Shown here piece by piece: positions 53,147 through 61,682 of a stretch of 64,000 bases of DNA (the first letter of the stretch is position 1; each line of letters begins with the position of its first letter). The notes beneath the pieces are model-generated. The model had not been told where the DNA came from. It was given only the letters and a program-made list of their open reading frames with translations, and did no database searches. The DNA lies in NCBI GenBank assembly GCA_017625725.1, contig JAGAKH010000041.1, positions 1-64,000 on the forward strand, written 5' to 3'. The position numbers were made by a program, and so were the translations under genes. This stretch comes from Bacteroidales bacterium. GTDB lineage: Bacteria; Bacteroidota; Bacteroidia; Bacteroidales; UBA932.

Positions 53147-54292
53147 TTAAAACAGTGAAAATAATACGAATGTCCAGTGAGCGACAATTGCTGCAGCAAG
53201 TCCACCAATTGTGTGGGCAAGTATAGCTTTTGTGGTCAGGCTGCGGTATCCCAAAGTGTCAAGCATTGCGGTATGGGTGCTGAGGTAACCGCTCCAGCAC
53301 ATTCCTATTGCTGTAAAGACTGCTATGGCGTTGCCGTCTATCCAACCTGCTTCAAGGAAGTTAGGTACCAATCCTAGTGCAGCTCCTACAGCTCCCAATG
53401 CTGTTATAGGGAAGGCAATCAGGTGAGGGTCTTCGAAACCGAATAACCATTCGAAGATAAAGTTGCATTTGCCTCCTAGCCAAGGCAGGAATTCAACGCC
53501 CTGATATGCTGCTCCAGTATATGCACCTGTGCTGTCCGGTCCGAAGGTCAGAAGCATTACGAATGTGGAGATTATGATTACTCCGGGAATGATGGCGAGC
53601 CCTACGTCCACACCTGTTCTTCCGCCATCCAGAAGCGAATCTAGAATTCTTTGGAATACAGGTTTTGTGAATGATTCCTGTTTGGTTTCTTCCACCTCAT
53701 TCATTGTGCATACCTCTTCATTCTTGAATTCGGGGTATTTCTTCAAGATGAAACGTTGCATCAGTCTTGTGGAAACTATGCATCCGCATACGGCTCCAAA
53801 CAGTCCGATGAATGGTTCTGCATAGAATCCTTGGCCTATCATGAAGACAATTACCAGAAGCCCCATGCCAAAAGCTGTTCCGAAATTAGTAAGAGATATG
53901 AACTGATATTTCTTGAAGTAGCTGCTGAATCTTTTGTCCTGAGCCAATGATATGATGGCCGGATTATCGGAGAGGAATGTAAGTACTGCTCCTAATGATG
54001 CCACTCCCGGTAGATTGAAAAGAGGTTTCATAAGAGGTCTCAGAATCTTTTCGAGAAGGTTTACAACTCCGAATTCAACAAAAAGACGTCCGATGGCACC
54101 TGTTATCACGCAGATGGCCATGAGGTAGAATACCGTGTTAAGGAGAAGGTCATGGGCAGTATTCATGATGGTGTTGAGCATGTTTGCTGCTCCCATGCAT
54201 GAGCCGAGATAGATGAAGATTCCTGCTACGACCAGAAGGCATGGAATTCCTTTAGGAATCCATTTGAACAGGTTTTTCATTGAAAATTTCAT
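53147..54292 (-). CDS. Gate-domain (nucleoside recognition) membrane protein
   Basis: 381-residue inner-membrane protein with about ten hydrophobic segments. LEKILRPLMKPLFNLPGVAS and AVLTFLSDNPAIISLAQD are typical of the Gate domain found in nucleoside transporters and spore-maturation-type proteins. The second half repeats the pattern (VGLAIIPGVIIISTFVML, GNAIAVFTAIGMCWSGYLS). Substrate unknown. It lies 11 bp after the porin gene and 10 bp before the esterase gene, so the three probably form one operon; uptake of a small molecule released at the surface is one possibility. Confidence 0.75.
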   Translation of the reverse strand: MKFSMKNLFKWIPKGIPCLLVVAGIFIYLGSCMGAANMLNTIMNTAHDLLLNTVFYLMAICVITGAIGRLFVEFGVVNLLEKILRPLMKPLFNLPGVASLGAVLTFLSDNPAIISLAQDKRFSSYFKKYQFISLTNFGTAFGMGLLVIVFMIGQGFYAEPFIGLFGAVCGCIVSTRLMQRFILKKYPEFKNEEVCTMNEVEETKQESFTKPVFQRILDSLLDGGRTGVDVGLAIIPGVIIISTFVMLLTFGPDSTGAYTGAAYQGVEFLPWLGGKCNFIFEWLFGFEDPHLIAFPITALGAVGAALGLVPNFLEAGWIDGNAIAVFTAIGMCWSGYLSTHTAMLDTLGYRSLTTKAILAHTIGGLAAAIVAHWTFVLFSLF

Positions 54293-54303
54293 GGTGTGGT
54301 GTG

Positions 54304-55329
54304 TTATCTCTTAGTGGTCAGAAGATTCATTTTCCAGGTAATTCCGCAGTCAACTATTGTCTGATTCGGATTAAGTACATTGCCGACCGTTGCTTTGCCG
54401 AATGTGTAGCAGCCGTTTATATGAAGTCTGAGATTTCTTGAATTCTTTATCGGGAAGAATTCGAAGCCACCTCCCACTCGGGTAATTTCAGTCCCTGGCA
54501 GTACGCACAGGTCGGTGAGTTCTTCTGTTCTGTTCACGTCATAGCTCATTCTGGCGAACATGTTCACCCATTCTACAGGCTGCCAGTTTATTGCGGACAT
54601 GACCGACATGTTCTTGCCGATCAGATCTTTCATGCTGGATGCCTTGTTCATCAGGTCAAGTTCAATCCTTACATTTCCAAAACGGAATTCATTTCCCAAT
54701 GCAATGTAGTTGATGAATCTGCCTGGCATATATTCCATCATGTTGACAGAATATAGTGAGTTGAAGAATCCGTGAGTGCCCGTCCACATCAGGTTGTATG
54801 CGAACATCTCTTTTTTCTCGATGTTCAGCTGTCCGGTTTTGAATGGACTTTCGCAGATCTGGAACATGATGTTGTCTTTCCTGTCTTTAGTGTTGTAGGC
54901 AGCACTGACACCAAACTGATAGCATGCGATATGCTGCCAGAATTCAGAGCAGAAATACAAGTCGATAGGTGCGGCATTATATTCATATCCTCCTATGGCA
55001 ACAACCTGCTTTCCTGTGGAAAAATCCCAGTTTCCGGTTCTGTAATTCAGCGTTATCCAGTCTGTAGCTTCGAAGAATGAGTATATGCTGTTGATTTTGT
55101 TGAGCCTTTGTCTGTATGAATATGTAAATCCTTCGGCTATCTGTCCGTCAATGCGGATGTTCAGGTATTTCCCTTTGAATCCGCTGTTGTCGTTGATCTT
55201 TGTGCTTGAGATATATTCCTGTGTGTAATCGATTCTTGTTTCCAGATCCAATCTGAATGTTTTTTCGTTCTGTGCAGCTGCTGCCAGAGAAGTTAGTGCA
55301 AATAGTATAAATAGCAGGTTTCGTTTCAT
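54304..55329 (-). CDS. Outer-membrane porin, OprO/OprP-like
   Basis: 341 residues with a signal peptide (LLFILFALTSLAAAAQ) and many amphipathic strands (LNIRIDGQIAEGFTYSYR, NYRTGNWDFSTGKQVVAIGG). The run WNFSTGKQ-like, EYNAAPIDLY and the closing GCYTFGKATVGNV are typical of phosphate-selective-porin-type proteins of Bacteroidetes. It would form a diffusion channel in the outer membrane; anion or phosphate selectivity is not shown by the sequence. It is first gene of the operon with the Gate-domain protein and the esterase, preceded by a -7 element at 55347-55354. Confidence 0.78.
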   Translation of the reverse strand: MKRNLLFILFALTSLAAAAQNEKTFRLDLETRIDYTQEYISSTKINDNSGFKGKYLNIRIDGQIAEGFTYSYRQRLNKINSIYSFFEATDWITLNYRTGNWDFSTGKQVVAIGGYEYNAAPIDLYFCSEFWQHIACYQFGVSAAYNTKDRKDNIMFQICESPFKTGQLNIEKKEMFAYNLMWTGTHGFFNSLYSVNMMEYMPGRFINYIALGNEFRFGNVRIELDLMNKASSMKDLIGKNMSVMSAINWQPVEWVNMFARMSYDVNRTEELTDLCVLPGTEITRVGGGFEFFPIKNSRNLRLHINGCYTFGKATVGNVLNPNQTIVDCGITWKMNLLTTKR

Positions 55330-55346
55330 GGTGTAAAATTATTGTA

Positions 55347-55354
55347 CAAAAGTA
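55347..55354 (-). promoter_or_regulatory. -7 element for the porin operon
   Basis: Minus-strand TACTTTTG, 18 bp upstream of the porin ATG. TTAG about 20 nt further upstream is a weak -33 candidate. It faces the plus-strand promoter at 55375-55382. Confidence 0.5.
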
Positions 55355-55374
55355 CACAATTTATATAATCTTTC

Positions 55375-55382
55375 TAACTTTG
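55375..55382 (+). promoter_or_regulatory. -7 element for the peptide-fimbrillin-protease cassette
   Basis: TAACTTTG, 35 bp upstream of the 37-residue peptide ATG. It is divergent from the porin promoter, so the two units share a ~90-bp control region. Confidence 0.5.
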
Positions 55383-55416
55383 TATCTCTTAAAAATTAAC
55401 AATAATCTATATAATA

Positions 55417-55530
55417 ATGGATAATTACATATCTCCTTGGATTGATGTGGTGGTTATCAGCTCGTCAGGAGTGTTATGTTCTTCTTCAAATCTTGAGGAT
55501 CCTAATGAAAACCCCGAAATTGACTGGTAA
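55417..55530 (+). CDS. Small peptide with Y-I-S-P motif (37 aa), first gene of a protease cassette
   Basis: Reads MDNYISPWIDVVVISSSG, then VLCSSSNL, then EDPNENPEIDW. It has the same build as the peptide at 50166: Tyr-Ile-Ser-Pro, a hydrophobic strand, a Val-Leu-Cys-Ser-Ser core and an acidic tail ending in Trp. There is one Cys and no signal peptide. It is 28 bp ahead of a fimbrillin-like lipoprotein and two genes ahead of a C10 protease. Possible roles range from a protein partner or inhibitor to a modified peptide; none is shown. Confidence 0.7.
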   Translation: MDNYISPWIDVVVISSSGVLCSSSNLEDPNENPEIDW

Positions 55531-55558
55531 TTGCCTGTCATTTAGATTTTGATGTATA

Positions 55559-56647
55559 ATGAAGTATTCTGTTTTATTCTTATTATTGATGGCTTCCATG
55601 TTTCATGGATGTGTCCAACCTGTTTTGGAGGAGAGTGAAGTCTCTGAAAATGAAGATTTTATATATGCATCTATCTCTGAAGAAACTAAGGTTCAGTTGA
55701 ATTCCCGGAAGAAGACTGTGTGGACAGCAGAAGATCAGATCTGGGTTTTTTATCCCGACCAGCCTTCCGTATGGACTTTTACTGGCGAGACAGGTGACCG
55801 GACCGGCACTTTCAGGAAGACAGCATATGGCAGCTATCCGGCTGATTATGTTTTTGACCGTATATATGCCGTCTATCCATACTCGCTTTTCCTTGGCTGG
55901 TCAGGCAATCCCGGTGTTACGCCTTTCTTTATGAATGCCCCTTCTGTGGTTGATTATGTTCCAGGCGGATATGCTGTCGGTGAGAATCTGATGTTGGGCG
56001 TAAGTGATGACGGTACTGATTTCAGATTTATGAATCTTTCATCATATCTTAAGCTGAGCATTACAGGCAGCAGGGTAGTAACCGGAATCACAGTTACAGG
56101 CAACTCTCAGGAGAATCTTGCAGGTGTGTTTTATTTTTATGCTGGAAAGCCTGATGAGATTCTCTGGAGCTCGAATCTGTCAAAGTCTGTAACTCTTGAC
56201 TGCGGAAACGGTGTGCAGCTTTCATCAACACCGTCAGAATTCATAATTACAATGATGCCGGTTGTTTTTTCTGCTGGATTCACCGTGGACATACAATTTT
56301 CCGATGGGACACATTTCAGCCAAAGGACATCCAAGCCTGTTTCGCTTGATAGAAATGTAATACAACCTATGTCTCTGATAAAGACAGATATAGAAGACTG
56401 GCAGTATGTTGTTATCAGTCATATTGGAAAATATCTCTACTGTCCTGTGCCAGGAGGTTCTTCTTCTATGAACGGTAGTTTTCTTTGGGGTGACGGGACA
56501 GAATCCGACCTGTCTTCAGGAAACGGATTCCATGAGTTCAGCGATGATTTGACCGGTCATACTGTCACTTTGAAGTCTTCAAATGCCAAGTCTTTGCATT
56601 TCAAGAATATGAGTGGTATCTACAGAATTGATATGTCTGAATTTTAA
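55559..56647 (+). CDS. Fimbrillin-like lipoprotein in the C10 protease cassette
   Basis: 362 residues with a lipoprotein signal peptide (MFHGC, Cys18). The N-terminal domain has TKVQLNSRKKTVWTAEDQI, TFTGETGDRTGTF, IYAVYPYS, FRFMNLSSYLKLSI and FIITMMPVVFSAGFTVDI, the pattern of fimbrillin-like/Mfa-like proteins. The last ~85 residues (GKYLYCPVPGGSSSMNG, FLWGDGTESDLS) form a separate small module that recalls PKD- or leucine-rich-repeat-like fragments and ends ISHF-like at SGIYRIDMSEF. The next gene, for the protease, follows after 9 bp. Surface display is inferred. Confidence 0.78.
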   Translation: MKYSVLFLLLMASMFHGCVQPVLEESEVSENEDFIYASISEETKVQLNSRKKTVWTAEDQIWVFYPDQPSVWTFTGETGDRTGTFRKTAYGSYPADYVFDRIYAVYPYSLFLGWSGNPGVTPFFMNAPSVVDYVPGGYAVGENLMLGVSDDGTDFRFMNLSSYLKLSITGSRVVTGITVTGNSQENLAGVFYFYAGKPDEILWSSNLSKSVTLDCGNGVQLSSTPSEFIITMMPVVFSAGFTVDIQFSDGTHFSQRTSKPVSLDRNVIQPMSLIKTDIEDWQYVVISHIGKYLYCPVPGGSSSMNGSFLWGDGTESDLSSGNGFHEFSDDLTGHTVTLKSSNAKSLHFKNMSGIYRIDMSEF

Positions 56648-56656
56648 TGAATAGAT

Positions 56657-58420
56657 ATGAAAGCGATCAAGTTATTTTTCATTCTGATCATTGCATTTTT
56701 GCCATTCAGAGTCTTCGCAGGACCCATTGGTTCTGATCAGGCAAAAGTGATTGCAGAGCGTTTCTTTTCTTCTTCCATGACCCGCTCGTCCGGTAGGGAG
56801 ATGAACTTGATATGGTCAGGAAGTGATATAAGGCATGGCGTAAGTACAAAATCGTCATCCTCGCAGGAAGATGATATGCTTTATATATTCAATAGTTCCG
56901 ATGTAGAGGGCTATGTCATCATTGCAGGTGATGATCATGTCGATCCTGTCATCGGCTATTCCTTTGAGAGGAACTTTGATGTTGATAATGTTCCGGATGC
57001 TCTAGCTGACCTTCTTATGTCATGGGCAAAGTACATTTCAGATATGAGCTCTGCTCCATCAATGACCCGGACACGGTCTGCCGAGCCTTATACTGGCAAT
57101 GTTGTGGAGAAGTACGAAACAGCGAAATGGTCACAGAGTGAGCCATTCAATGGGCTTCTTCCTGTTTTTGGTGGAAATAGAAGTATAACAGGATGCGTGG
57201 CAACAGCTTCTTCTATTCTCATGAAGTATTTCAACTGGCCGCTCAAAGGTACCGGAGTAATTCCGTCCTATTCATTTGTGGATGTCTTCGGTAATGGAAG
57301 GACTGTACAGGAAATTGCTCTCGGCCATCAATATGACTATAACGACATGCTGATGGATTATTCCGCTTCCTACTCTTCTGCCCAGGCAGAAGCTGTCGCA
57401 GTCCTCATGCGAGATGTAGGTGCTTCAGTAAAAATGAATTACAGTTATGTTTCTTCCAGTGCCAGTACGATGAGCATGCTTTCTGCTCTGACTTCTTATT
57501 TCGGATATTCAAAGGCAGCCCGTTTAGAACCTTCTGATTCTTATATGAATTATGATTGGCAGAAGATGCTTAAAGATAATATCCGTAATTGTGGCCCGAC
57601 TGCTGTTGGTGCAGCCGGAGCTGAGGGGCGTCATATGTTCATACTTGATGGTTTCACAACGGAAGGGTATTTCAGCATCAACTTTGGATGGGGTGGATAC
57701 AATGATGGTTTTTACCTTATGCCGGATGTTGAGTATGATAATGATTATGAGGCTGTCATCGGTCTTGTTCCAGATTATAATAGTGCATCGGAATATAATG
57801 ATGACATAAGATTGAGAGCCATTTCAGATACCTACGCAGGCATTTACAGCACTGCGTCCGAATTCAGGGAGGGAGTCCGGTTTGATTGCTCTCTGGGTGC
57901 AGTAATCAATGCTGCTCCAGTACCATTTGATGGATCGATAAGACTTTCTCTTGTCGATGCAGATGGAAAGGTTGTTGAGGAAAATGTCTGGGGACCGTAT
58001 GAAATTAATGATCTGGCTCCGATGTATTATTTGTTATTTAATCCGATGAGTGTCACGGTATCTGAAATCAGAGAGGGCTATCGTCTGCGTGTTTATTTCA
58101 AAGGAGAGTATTCTGATGCTTGGCAATGGGCACGAGGTTACGATGAAGTGGCCATGGATGAAGTGATCTTACGTGCGACTCCTGAAGATATAGCGAGGCT
58201 TACAAGCGTGACAATATCAAAGGAAGACAGGAGGTTTCAGTTCACCTCGAGTGTCCCTCTTTCTTTCAGTGTCATGAATGCTTCCGGTATGGTTGTCACA
58301 AGCGGTACTGCCACTTCCTTCACTGAGACAGAAATCGATATGTCTGGCTTTACTTCGGGAGAATATGTCTTCTCGTTTGCTTCCGGGGGAAATCCTTACA
58401 CATTTACTCTGGTTCTGTGA
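56657..58420 (+). CDS. C10-family cysteine protease (streptopain-like)
   Basis: 587-residue secreted protease. Signal peptide ~1-21 (ends RVFAG); propeptide ~22-150 with AKVIAERFF and GYVIIAGDDHVDPVIGYS, typical of SpeB-type pro-regions. Catalytic Cys180 lies in SITGCVATA, the catalytic His326 in EGRHMFILDGF, and INFGWGG (341-347) supplies the Asn/Trp block. The C-terminal ~200 residues are beta-rich accessory domains ending in a short GEYVFSFAS strand. Unlike usual family members with GGHAF at the His, this one has GRHMF, but the His is kept. Its neighbours suggest it acts on or with the fimbrillin-like protein and the peptide. Confidence 0.88.
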   Translation: MKAIKLFFILIIAFLPFRVFAGPIGSDQAKVIAERFFSSSMTRSSGREMNLIWSGSDIRHGVSTKSSSSQEDDMLYIFNSSDVEGYVIIAGDDHVDPVIGYSFERNFDVDNVPDALADLLMSWAKYISDMSSAPSMTRTRSAEPYTGNVVEKYETAKWSQSEPFNGLLPVFGGNRSITGCVATASSILMKYFNWPLKGTGVIPSYSFVDVFGNGRTVQEIALGHQYDYNDMLMDYSASYSSAQAEAVAVLMRDVGASVKMNYSYVSSSASTMSMLSALTSYFGYSKAARLEPSDSYMNYDWQKMLKDNIRNCGPTAVGAAGAEGRHMFILDGFTTEGYFSINFGWGGYNDGFYLMPDVEYDNDYEAVIGLVPDYNSASEYNDDIRLRAISDTYAGIYSTASEFREGVRFDCSLGAVINAAPVPFDGSIRLSLVDADGKVVEENVWGPYEINDLAPMYYLLFNPMSVTVSEIREGYRLRVYFKGEYSDAWQWARGYDEVAMDEVILRATPEDIARLTSVTISKEDRRFQFTSSVPLSFSVMNASGMVVTSGTATSFTETEIDMSGFTSGEYVFSFASGGNPYTFTLVL

Positions 58421-58446
58421 TTCCTGTATCAGGATCAGAGAACCAG
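58409..58446. terminator. Shared hairpin spanning both convergent stop codons
   Basis: A ~17-bp inverted repeat with one mismatch and one bulge (arms start CTGGTTCT and end AGAACCAG). It contains the protease stop (58418-58420) and the pectinesterase stop (58435-58437). Both proteins end in Leu-Val-Leu because the palindrome encodes the two C-termini. No strong T-tract follows on either side, so termination is likely but not certain. Confidence 0.6.
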
Positions 58447-59985
58447 CCACGATGTGCCGACTTCGCTGTCGGCAAATATAGTTTCCCTATCCTTGAATCC
58501 GGCAGAATACTCTGCTTCCGTCATCTGATATGAAGCTTGCAGCCTGTTGGATACGGATAAGTTTCCGCCTTCATTGTCTGTACTTCCGTATTCTTTCCAT
58601 CCCATTGCTGCTGAGGCTGAAGCCGGATTAGGAGCTGGCTTGCTGTACCATCCTGAAGAAGCGATCACATCTGACATGCTGCAGTTTATATATGTGACAT
58701 TGTCATAATAATCGGTTGATCCGCTTGAACGTGCAAGGTACATCATGCCTGCTTTGACTCCATCATTCTTTGTAAGATTGCAACCGAGGAAAACGAAGCC
58801 CTTGTCTTTGCTGTCCATGCATCTTGCCTGGACAATATAACCGTCTCCAGCCGCCCTGATCTCGCACTTTTCAAACAGGCATGTCTTTGGACTGCCCCAG
58901 ATGAAGTCACAGTCTCCTTCGACGAGACAGTTGTACATCCAGCAGTAGCCTTTGGTGTTGAATGTATCCTGAAGGCTTATCAATGAGCAGTTTACGAATG
59001 TAAGTGTGTAGGCTCCGTTGCTGTTGTTATATATTACTTCCGCCTGTCCGGGCTTGCCGTAAGTGTTTTTCATGGTCATGTTTTCAAAGCGTATGCCCTT
59101 ACAGTTTTCAAACAGAATGACGGCACGTCCGCCACTTTTGCCTATGCTTTCTCCTGTTCGTGCCTTCATGCTTACGCTTCCACCTACTCCGTTGGCAAGT
59201 TCTTCTGCATTGCAGTACTGGAGAATCACACCATCACGGCTTTCTCCTTTGATGGTTATATTGTTGTTCTGTCTTGCGAAGATAGTCTCTTCATAGGTTC
59301 CGTTCTTGATGTTGATGGTGACCGGAGTGTTTGGACCACAGCTGTATGCCCAGTCAATTGCACCCTGAATCGTACGGAAGTCAGCTTCGCCGTTTTTAGC
59401 AACTGTGATTTCGCTCTTTGATGATGGTGCAGACTTGGTGTTGAATGTTATTTCTCCTTCCGTAATGCCCTTGAACCCTTCTGCTACAAATGCTTCCTGA
59501 TCGATGGTAAGGTAGTAGCTTTTGCCGTATTCAAGGACGTTGCTATGGGGACGTATCATCACCTTCTTTCCTTCGATTCTGACAGGTCTGTAATAGACTG
59601 CCCTCCATCTTTTCAATGATTCCGGTCCGATAAAGTCTATAGTGGTGTTGTATGGGGTGTCGTTGGTCATCTGTACAGGCGTTGCCGTGACATCCTTCAT
59701 GTCGATCATGTCGACCAATGTTCCGTTCTTGCTGAATATCCTGATCTGCCCTTCTGTTCCCATGTTCGGTACAGACTGGAATTCCACAGACAGTTCACCA
59801 TCGATGTACACTTCTTCTGTCGTATTGTCTTTGTTGTCATCCGGCTTTTCCTGCGATTCTTTATTGCCGTTGTTCTGTACAGTATTACCATGTATGTCCT
59901 GATACGACGGAAGTTCCCGGGTACATGCAGTTGCCAAAATGAATGAAATACATGCAACACAAAGTGTCTGAATGATGCTTTTCAT
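58435..59985 (-). CDS. Pectinesterase-family (CE8) lipoprotein
   Basis: 516 residues with a lipoprotein signal peptide (ATAC, Cys21). Residues ~60-185 form an Ig-like front domain; ~190-500 the right-handed beta-helix of pectin methylesterases, which remove methyl groups from pectin. Family marks are NGTYEE (228-233), GQAEV (Gln314), LQDTF (Asp340) and CDFIWG (Asp360), where both catalytic Asp are kept. The LGRPW motif is changed to LARSS (417-421): the Arg is kept but Trp is lost, so substrate range may differ. It is convergent with the C10 protease, and the NUDIX gene lies 3 bp upstream. Confidence 0.85.
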   Translation of the reverse strand: MKSIIQTLCVACISFILATACTRELPSYQDIHGNTVQNNGNKESQEKPDDNKDNTTEEVYIDGELSVEFQSVPNMGTEGQIRIFSKNGTLVDMIDMKDVTATPVQMTNDTPYNTTIDFIGPESLKRWRAVYYRPVRIEGKKVMIRPHSNVLEYGKSYYLTIDQEAFVAEGFKGITEGEITFNTKSAPSSKSEITVAKNGEADFRTIQGAIDWAYSCGPNTPVTINIKNGTYEETIFARQNNNITIKGESRDGVILQYCNAEELANGVGGSVSMKARTGESIGKSGGRAVILFENCKGIRFENMTMKNTYGKPGQAEVIYNNSNGAYTLTFVNCSLISLQDTFNTKGYCWMYNCLVEGDCDFIWGSPKTCLFEKCEIRAAGDGYIVQARCMDSKDKGFVFLGCNLTKNDGVKAGMMYLARSSGSTDYYDNVTYINCSMSDVIASSGWYSKPAPNPASASAAMGWKEYGSTDNEGGNLSVSNRLQASYQMTEAEYSAGFKDRETIFADSEVGTSWLVL

Positions 59986-59988
59986 GGT

Positions 59989-60387
59989 TTAATCCAGATT
60001 ATTTATGTGGTTTTCAATTGTTTTAAGAATGGTAAGGTCGGCCGGAAGCCATTTTACACTGCCAAGAGTTTCTTTTGTGAGCCATGCAGCATCCTTGTGT
60101 TCATTCAGGAGCAGATGATCAGATTCCAGACTGCAGATGAAGCAGTGCATGGTCAGATGAAAGGCAGGGTAGTCCCATTCTATCGTTTCCAGAAGTTCTC
60201 CTACTTCTATTTCTGCATCAAGCTCTTCTTTGATTTCCCTTTTCAATGCATCCTGCGGGCACTCTCCAGGTTCGATCTTGCCACCGGGAAATTCCCACCA
60301 GCCCTGCCACTCTCCATATCCTCTCTGAGTGGCATACACTTTCCTGTCTTTGATGATTATTGCTGCAACTACTTCAATTGTCTTCAT
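59989..60387 (-). CDS. NUDIX hydrolase (MutT-like)
   Basis: 132 residues. The Nudix box GGKIEPGECPQDALKREIKEEL (residues ~34-55) is complete with the REIKEEL metal ligands. The MutT/8-oxo-dGTPase type cleaves oxidised or modified nucleoside triphosphates, cleaning the nucleotide pool. IKDRKVYATQRGYGEWQGWWEFPG matches MutT well. The start follows a perfect -7 element by only 9 bp. It is followed by the pectinesterase gene after 3 bp, which may place that enzyme in the same transcript. Confidence 0.88.
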   Translation of the reverse strand: MKTIEVVAAIIIKDRKVYATQRGYGEWQGWWEFPGGKIEPGECPQDALKREIKEELDAEIEVGELLETIEWDYPAFHLTMHCFICSLESDHLLLNEHKDAAWLTKETLGSVKWLPADLTILKTIENHINNLD

Positions 60388-60395
60388 TCTGTCTG

Positions 60396-60403
60396 CAAAG
60401 ATA
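60396..60403 (-). promoter_or_regulatory. -7 element for the NUDIX gene
   Basis: Minus-strand TATCTTTG ends 9 bp before the NUDIX ATG. The 5' leader would be only a few bases. Confidence 0.5.
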
Positions 60404-60409
60404 ATCTTT

Positions 60410-61114
60410 TTACTTCCTTCCCATGAAATACCTTCTCTGCTCTGCAGGAAATTTTTCTATGGCATATCTGAGCATGGTTCTGGGCATTTCATCCTTATGG
60501 ATTTCCAAGAATCTGATAAGCGTATCAATGTCTCTTTTCCCGACTTCACGCAGCATCCACCCGACAGCCTTCTGCATCAGGTCATGTCTGGTGTCGAGGA
60601 ATTTTTCTGCGAGTCTGATTGTATCTCCATACATGCCTTTCCTTATAAGCATCAATGTAGATACTACAGCTATCCTCTGTTCCCACATTATCTGTGAGTT
60701 TGCCAGAACATAAAGAATGTCATGGCTTTCCTGCCCTGCAAGATAGTCTCCCAATATATATGGTGCGGAAAGATCAACAAGGTCCCAGTTATTTATTCCC
60801 TTCAGATGTTGCAGATAGAACTCAACCACATTTACAGGGTCCTTTCTGTATTTTTCTATGAGGATCATAAGACCGCATAATCTGCATTCGTGCCATTCAC
60901 TTTCAAGAAGAGCCTCTATGACATCATAAGTAGTATCTTTATGTTTCTTCGCGACTTTTCTTGTCTCAGGCACTATCACTCCAAGAAACTTGTCGCCCTC
61001 AGCATATTCTCCTTTTCCTGTCTTGAAGAATCTTGGAAGCACAATCTTCTTTTCCTCGTCAGAGACAGCCTCAAGTTCCTTATGGATCTGCACATCCTCT
61101 TTATTCTCTTTCAT
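60410..61114 (-). CDS. DNA alkylation repair protein (AlkD-like HEAT repeat glycosylase)
   Basis: 234-residue helical protein. NNWDLVDLSAPYILG carries the Trp/Asp pair conserved in the AlkC/AlkD family, and LMQKAVGWMLREVGK is the second conserved helix (Trp-containing). The family removes N3- and N7-alkylated purines by a glycosylase reaction without base flipping. The length fits AlkD. It is separated from the NUDIX gene by 22 bp and has the same direction, making a small genome-maintenance pair. Confidence 0.85.
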   Translation of the reverse strand: MKENKEDVQIHKELEAVSDEEKKIVLPRFFKTGKGEYAEGDKFLGVIVPETRKVAKKHKDTTYDVIEALLESEWHECRLCGLMILIEKYRKDPVNVVEFYLQHLKGINNWDLVDLSAPYILGDYLAGQESHDILYVLANSQIMWEQRIAVVSTLMLIRKGMYGDTIRLAEKFLDTRHDLMQKAVGWMLREVGKRDIDTLIRFLEIHKDEMPRTMLRYAIEKFPAEQRRYFMGRK

Positions 61115-61133
61115 ATATGTCTGTAGGGTCAGT

Positions 61134-61682
61134 TTAGTAGATCAGCAAGCCCACCAAAGCTCCCAATCCTATGATACCGAAAGGACCGGCTTTCTTGAAA
61201 TAGAGGGCGAGGAATGCCACTATACAGATTACAAAACTTTTCCAATCTATGAAGTTCTCGGGTGTAGCAAGACTAAGTGCAGCGGTTCCGATGAGTCCGA
61301 GAGTTGCTGGTTTAAGACCGGCCATCACTCCTTTGAACATGTAGTGCTCCTTCCATTTTTCATATACCTTGCAAAGCATAAGCACAATGATGAAAGAGGG
61401 AAGTACAACAGCAAAAGTGGCTGTCAATGATCCCAATATACTCATGAATTCTGAAGCCCCCTGCTGTGCAAGTACCTCATAACCGATATATGTGGCAGAA
61501 TTGATTCCTATAGGTCCGGGAGTCATCTGGGATATGGCGACTATATCGGTAAAGGTGGCGTCAGTAATCCATCCATGTACCGTCACAACCTCATTCTGTA
61601 TTAGCGAGAGCATTGCATATCCTCCTCCTATAGTGAACATTCCTATAAGGAAAAAGGTGGAGAAAAGTTCCAGGTATATCAT
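61134..61682 (-). CDS. Chromate transporter family protein, second half
   Basis: 182-residue membrane protein of the CHR family. LFSTFFLIGMFTIGGGYAML at the start and AISQMTPGPIGINSATYIGY in the middle are the GGG-A and PGP signatures. It is a single-domain (short-chain) protein that works as a pair with the upstream gene, whose stop overlaps its start by 4 bp. CHR proteins exchange chromate or related anions such as sulfate. The actual anion in this organism is unknown. Confidence 0.85.
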   Translation of the reverse strand: MIYLELFSTFFLIGMFTIGGGYAMLSLIQNEVVTVHGWITDATFTDIVAISQMTPGPIGINSATYIGYEVLAQQGASEFMSILGSLTATFAVVLPSFIIVLMLCKVYEKWKEHYMFKGVMAGLKPATLGLIGTAALSLATPENFIDWKSFVICIVAFLALYFKKAGPFGIIGLGALVGLLIY

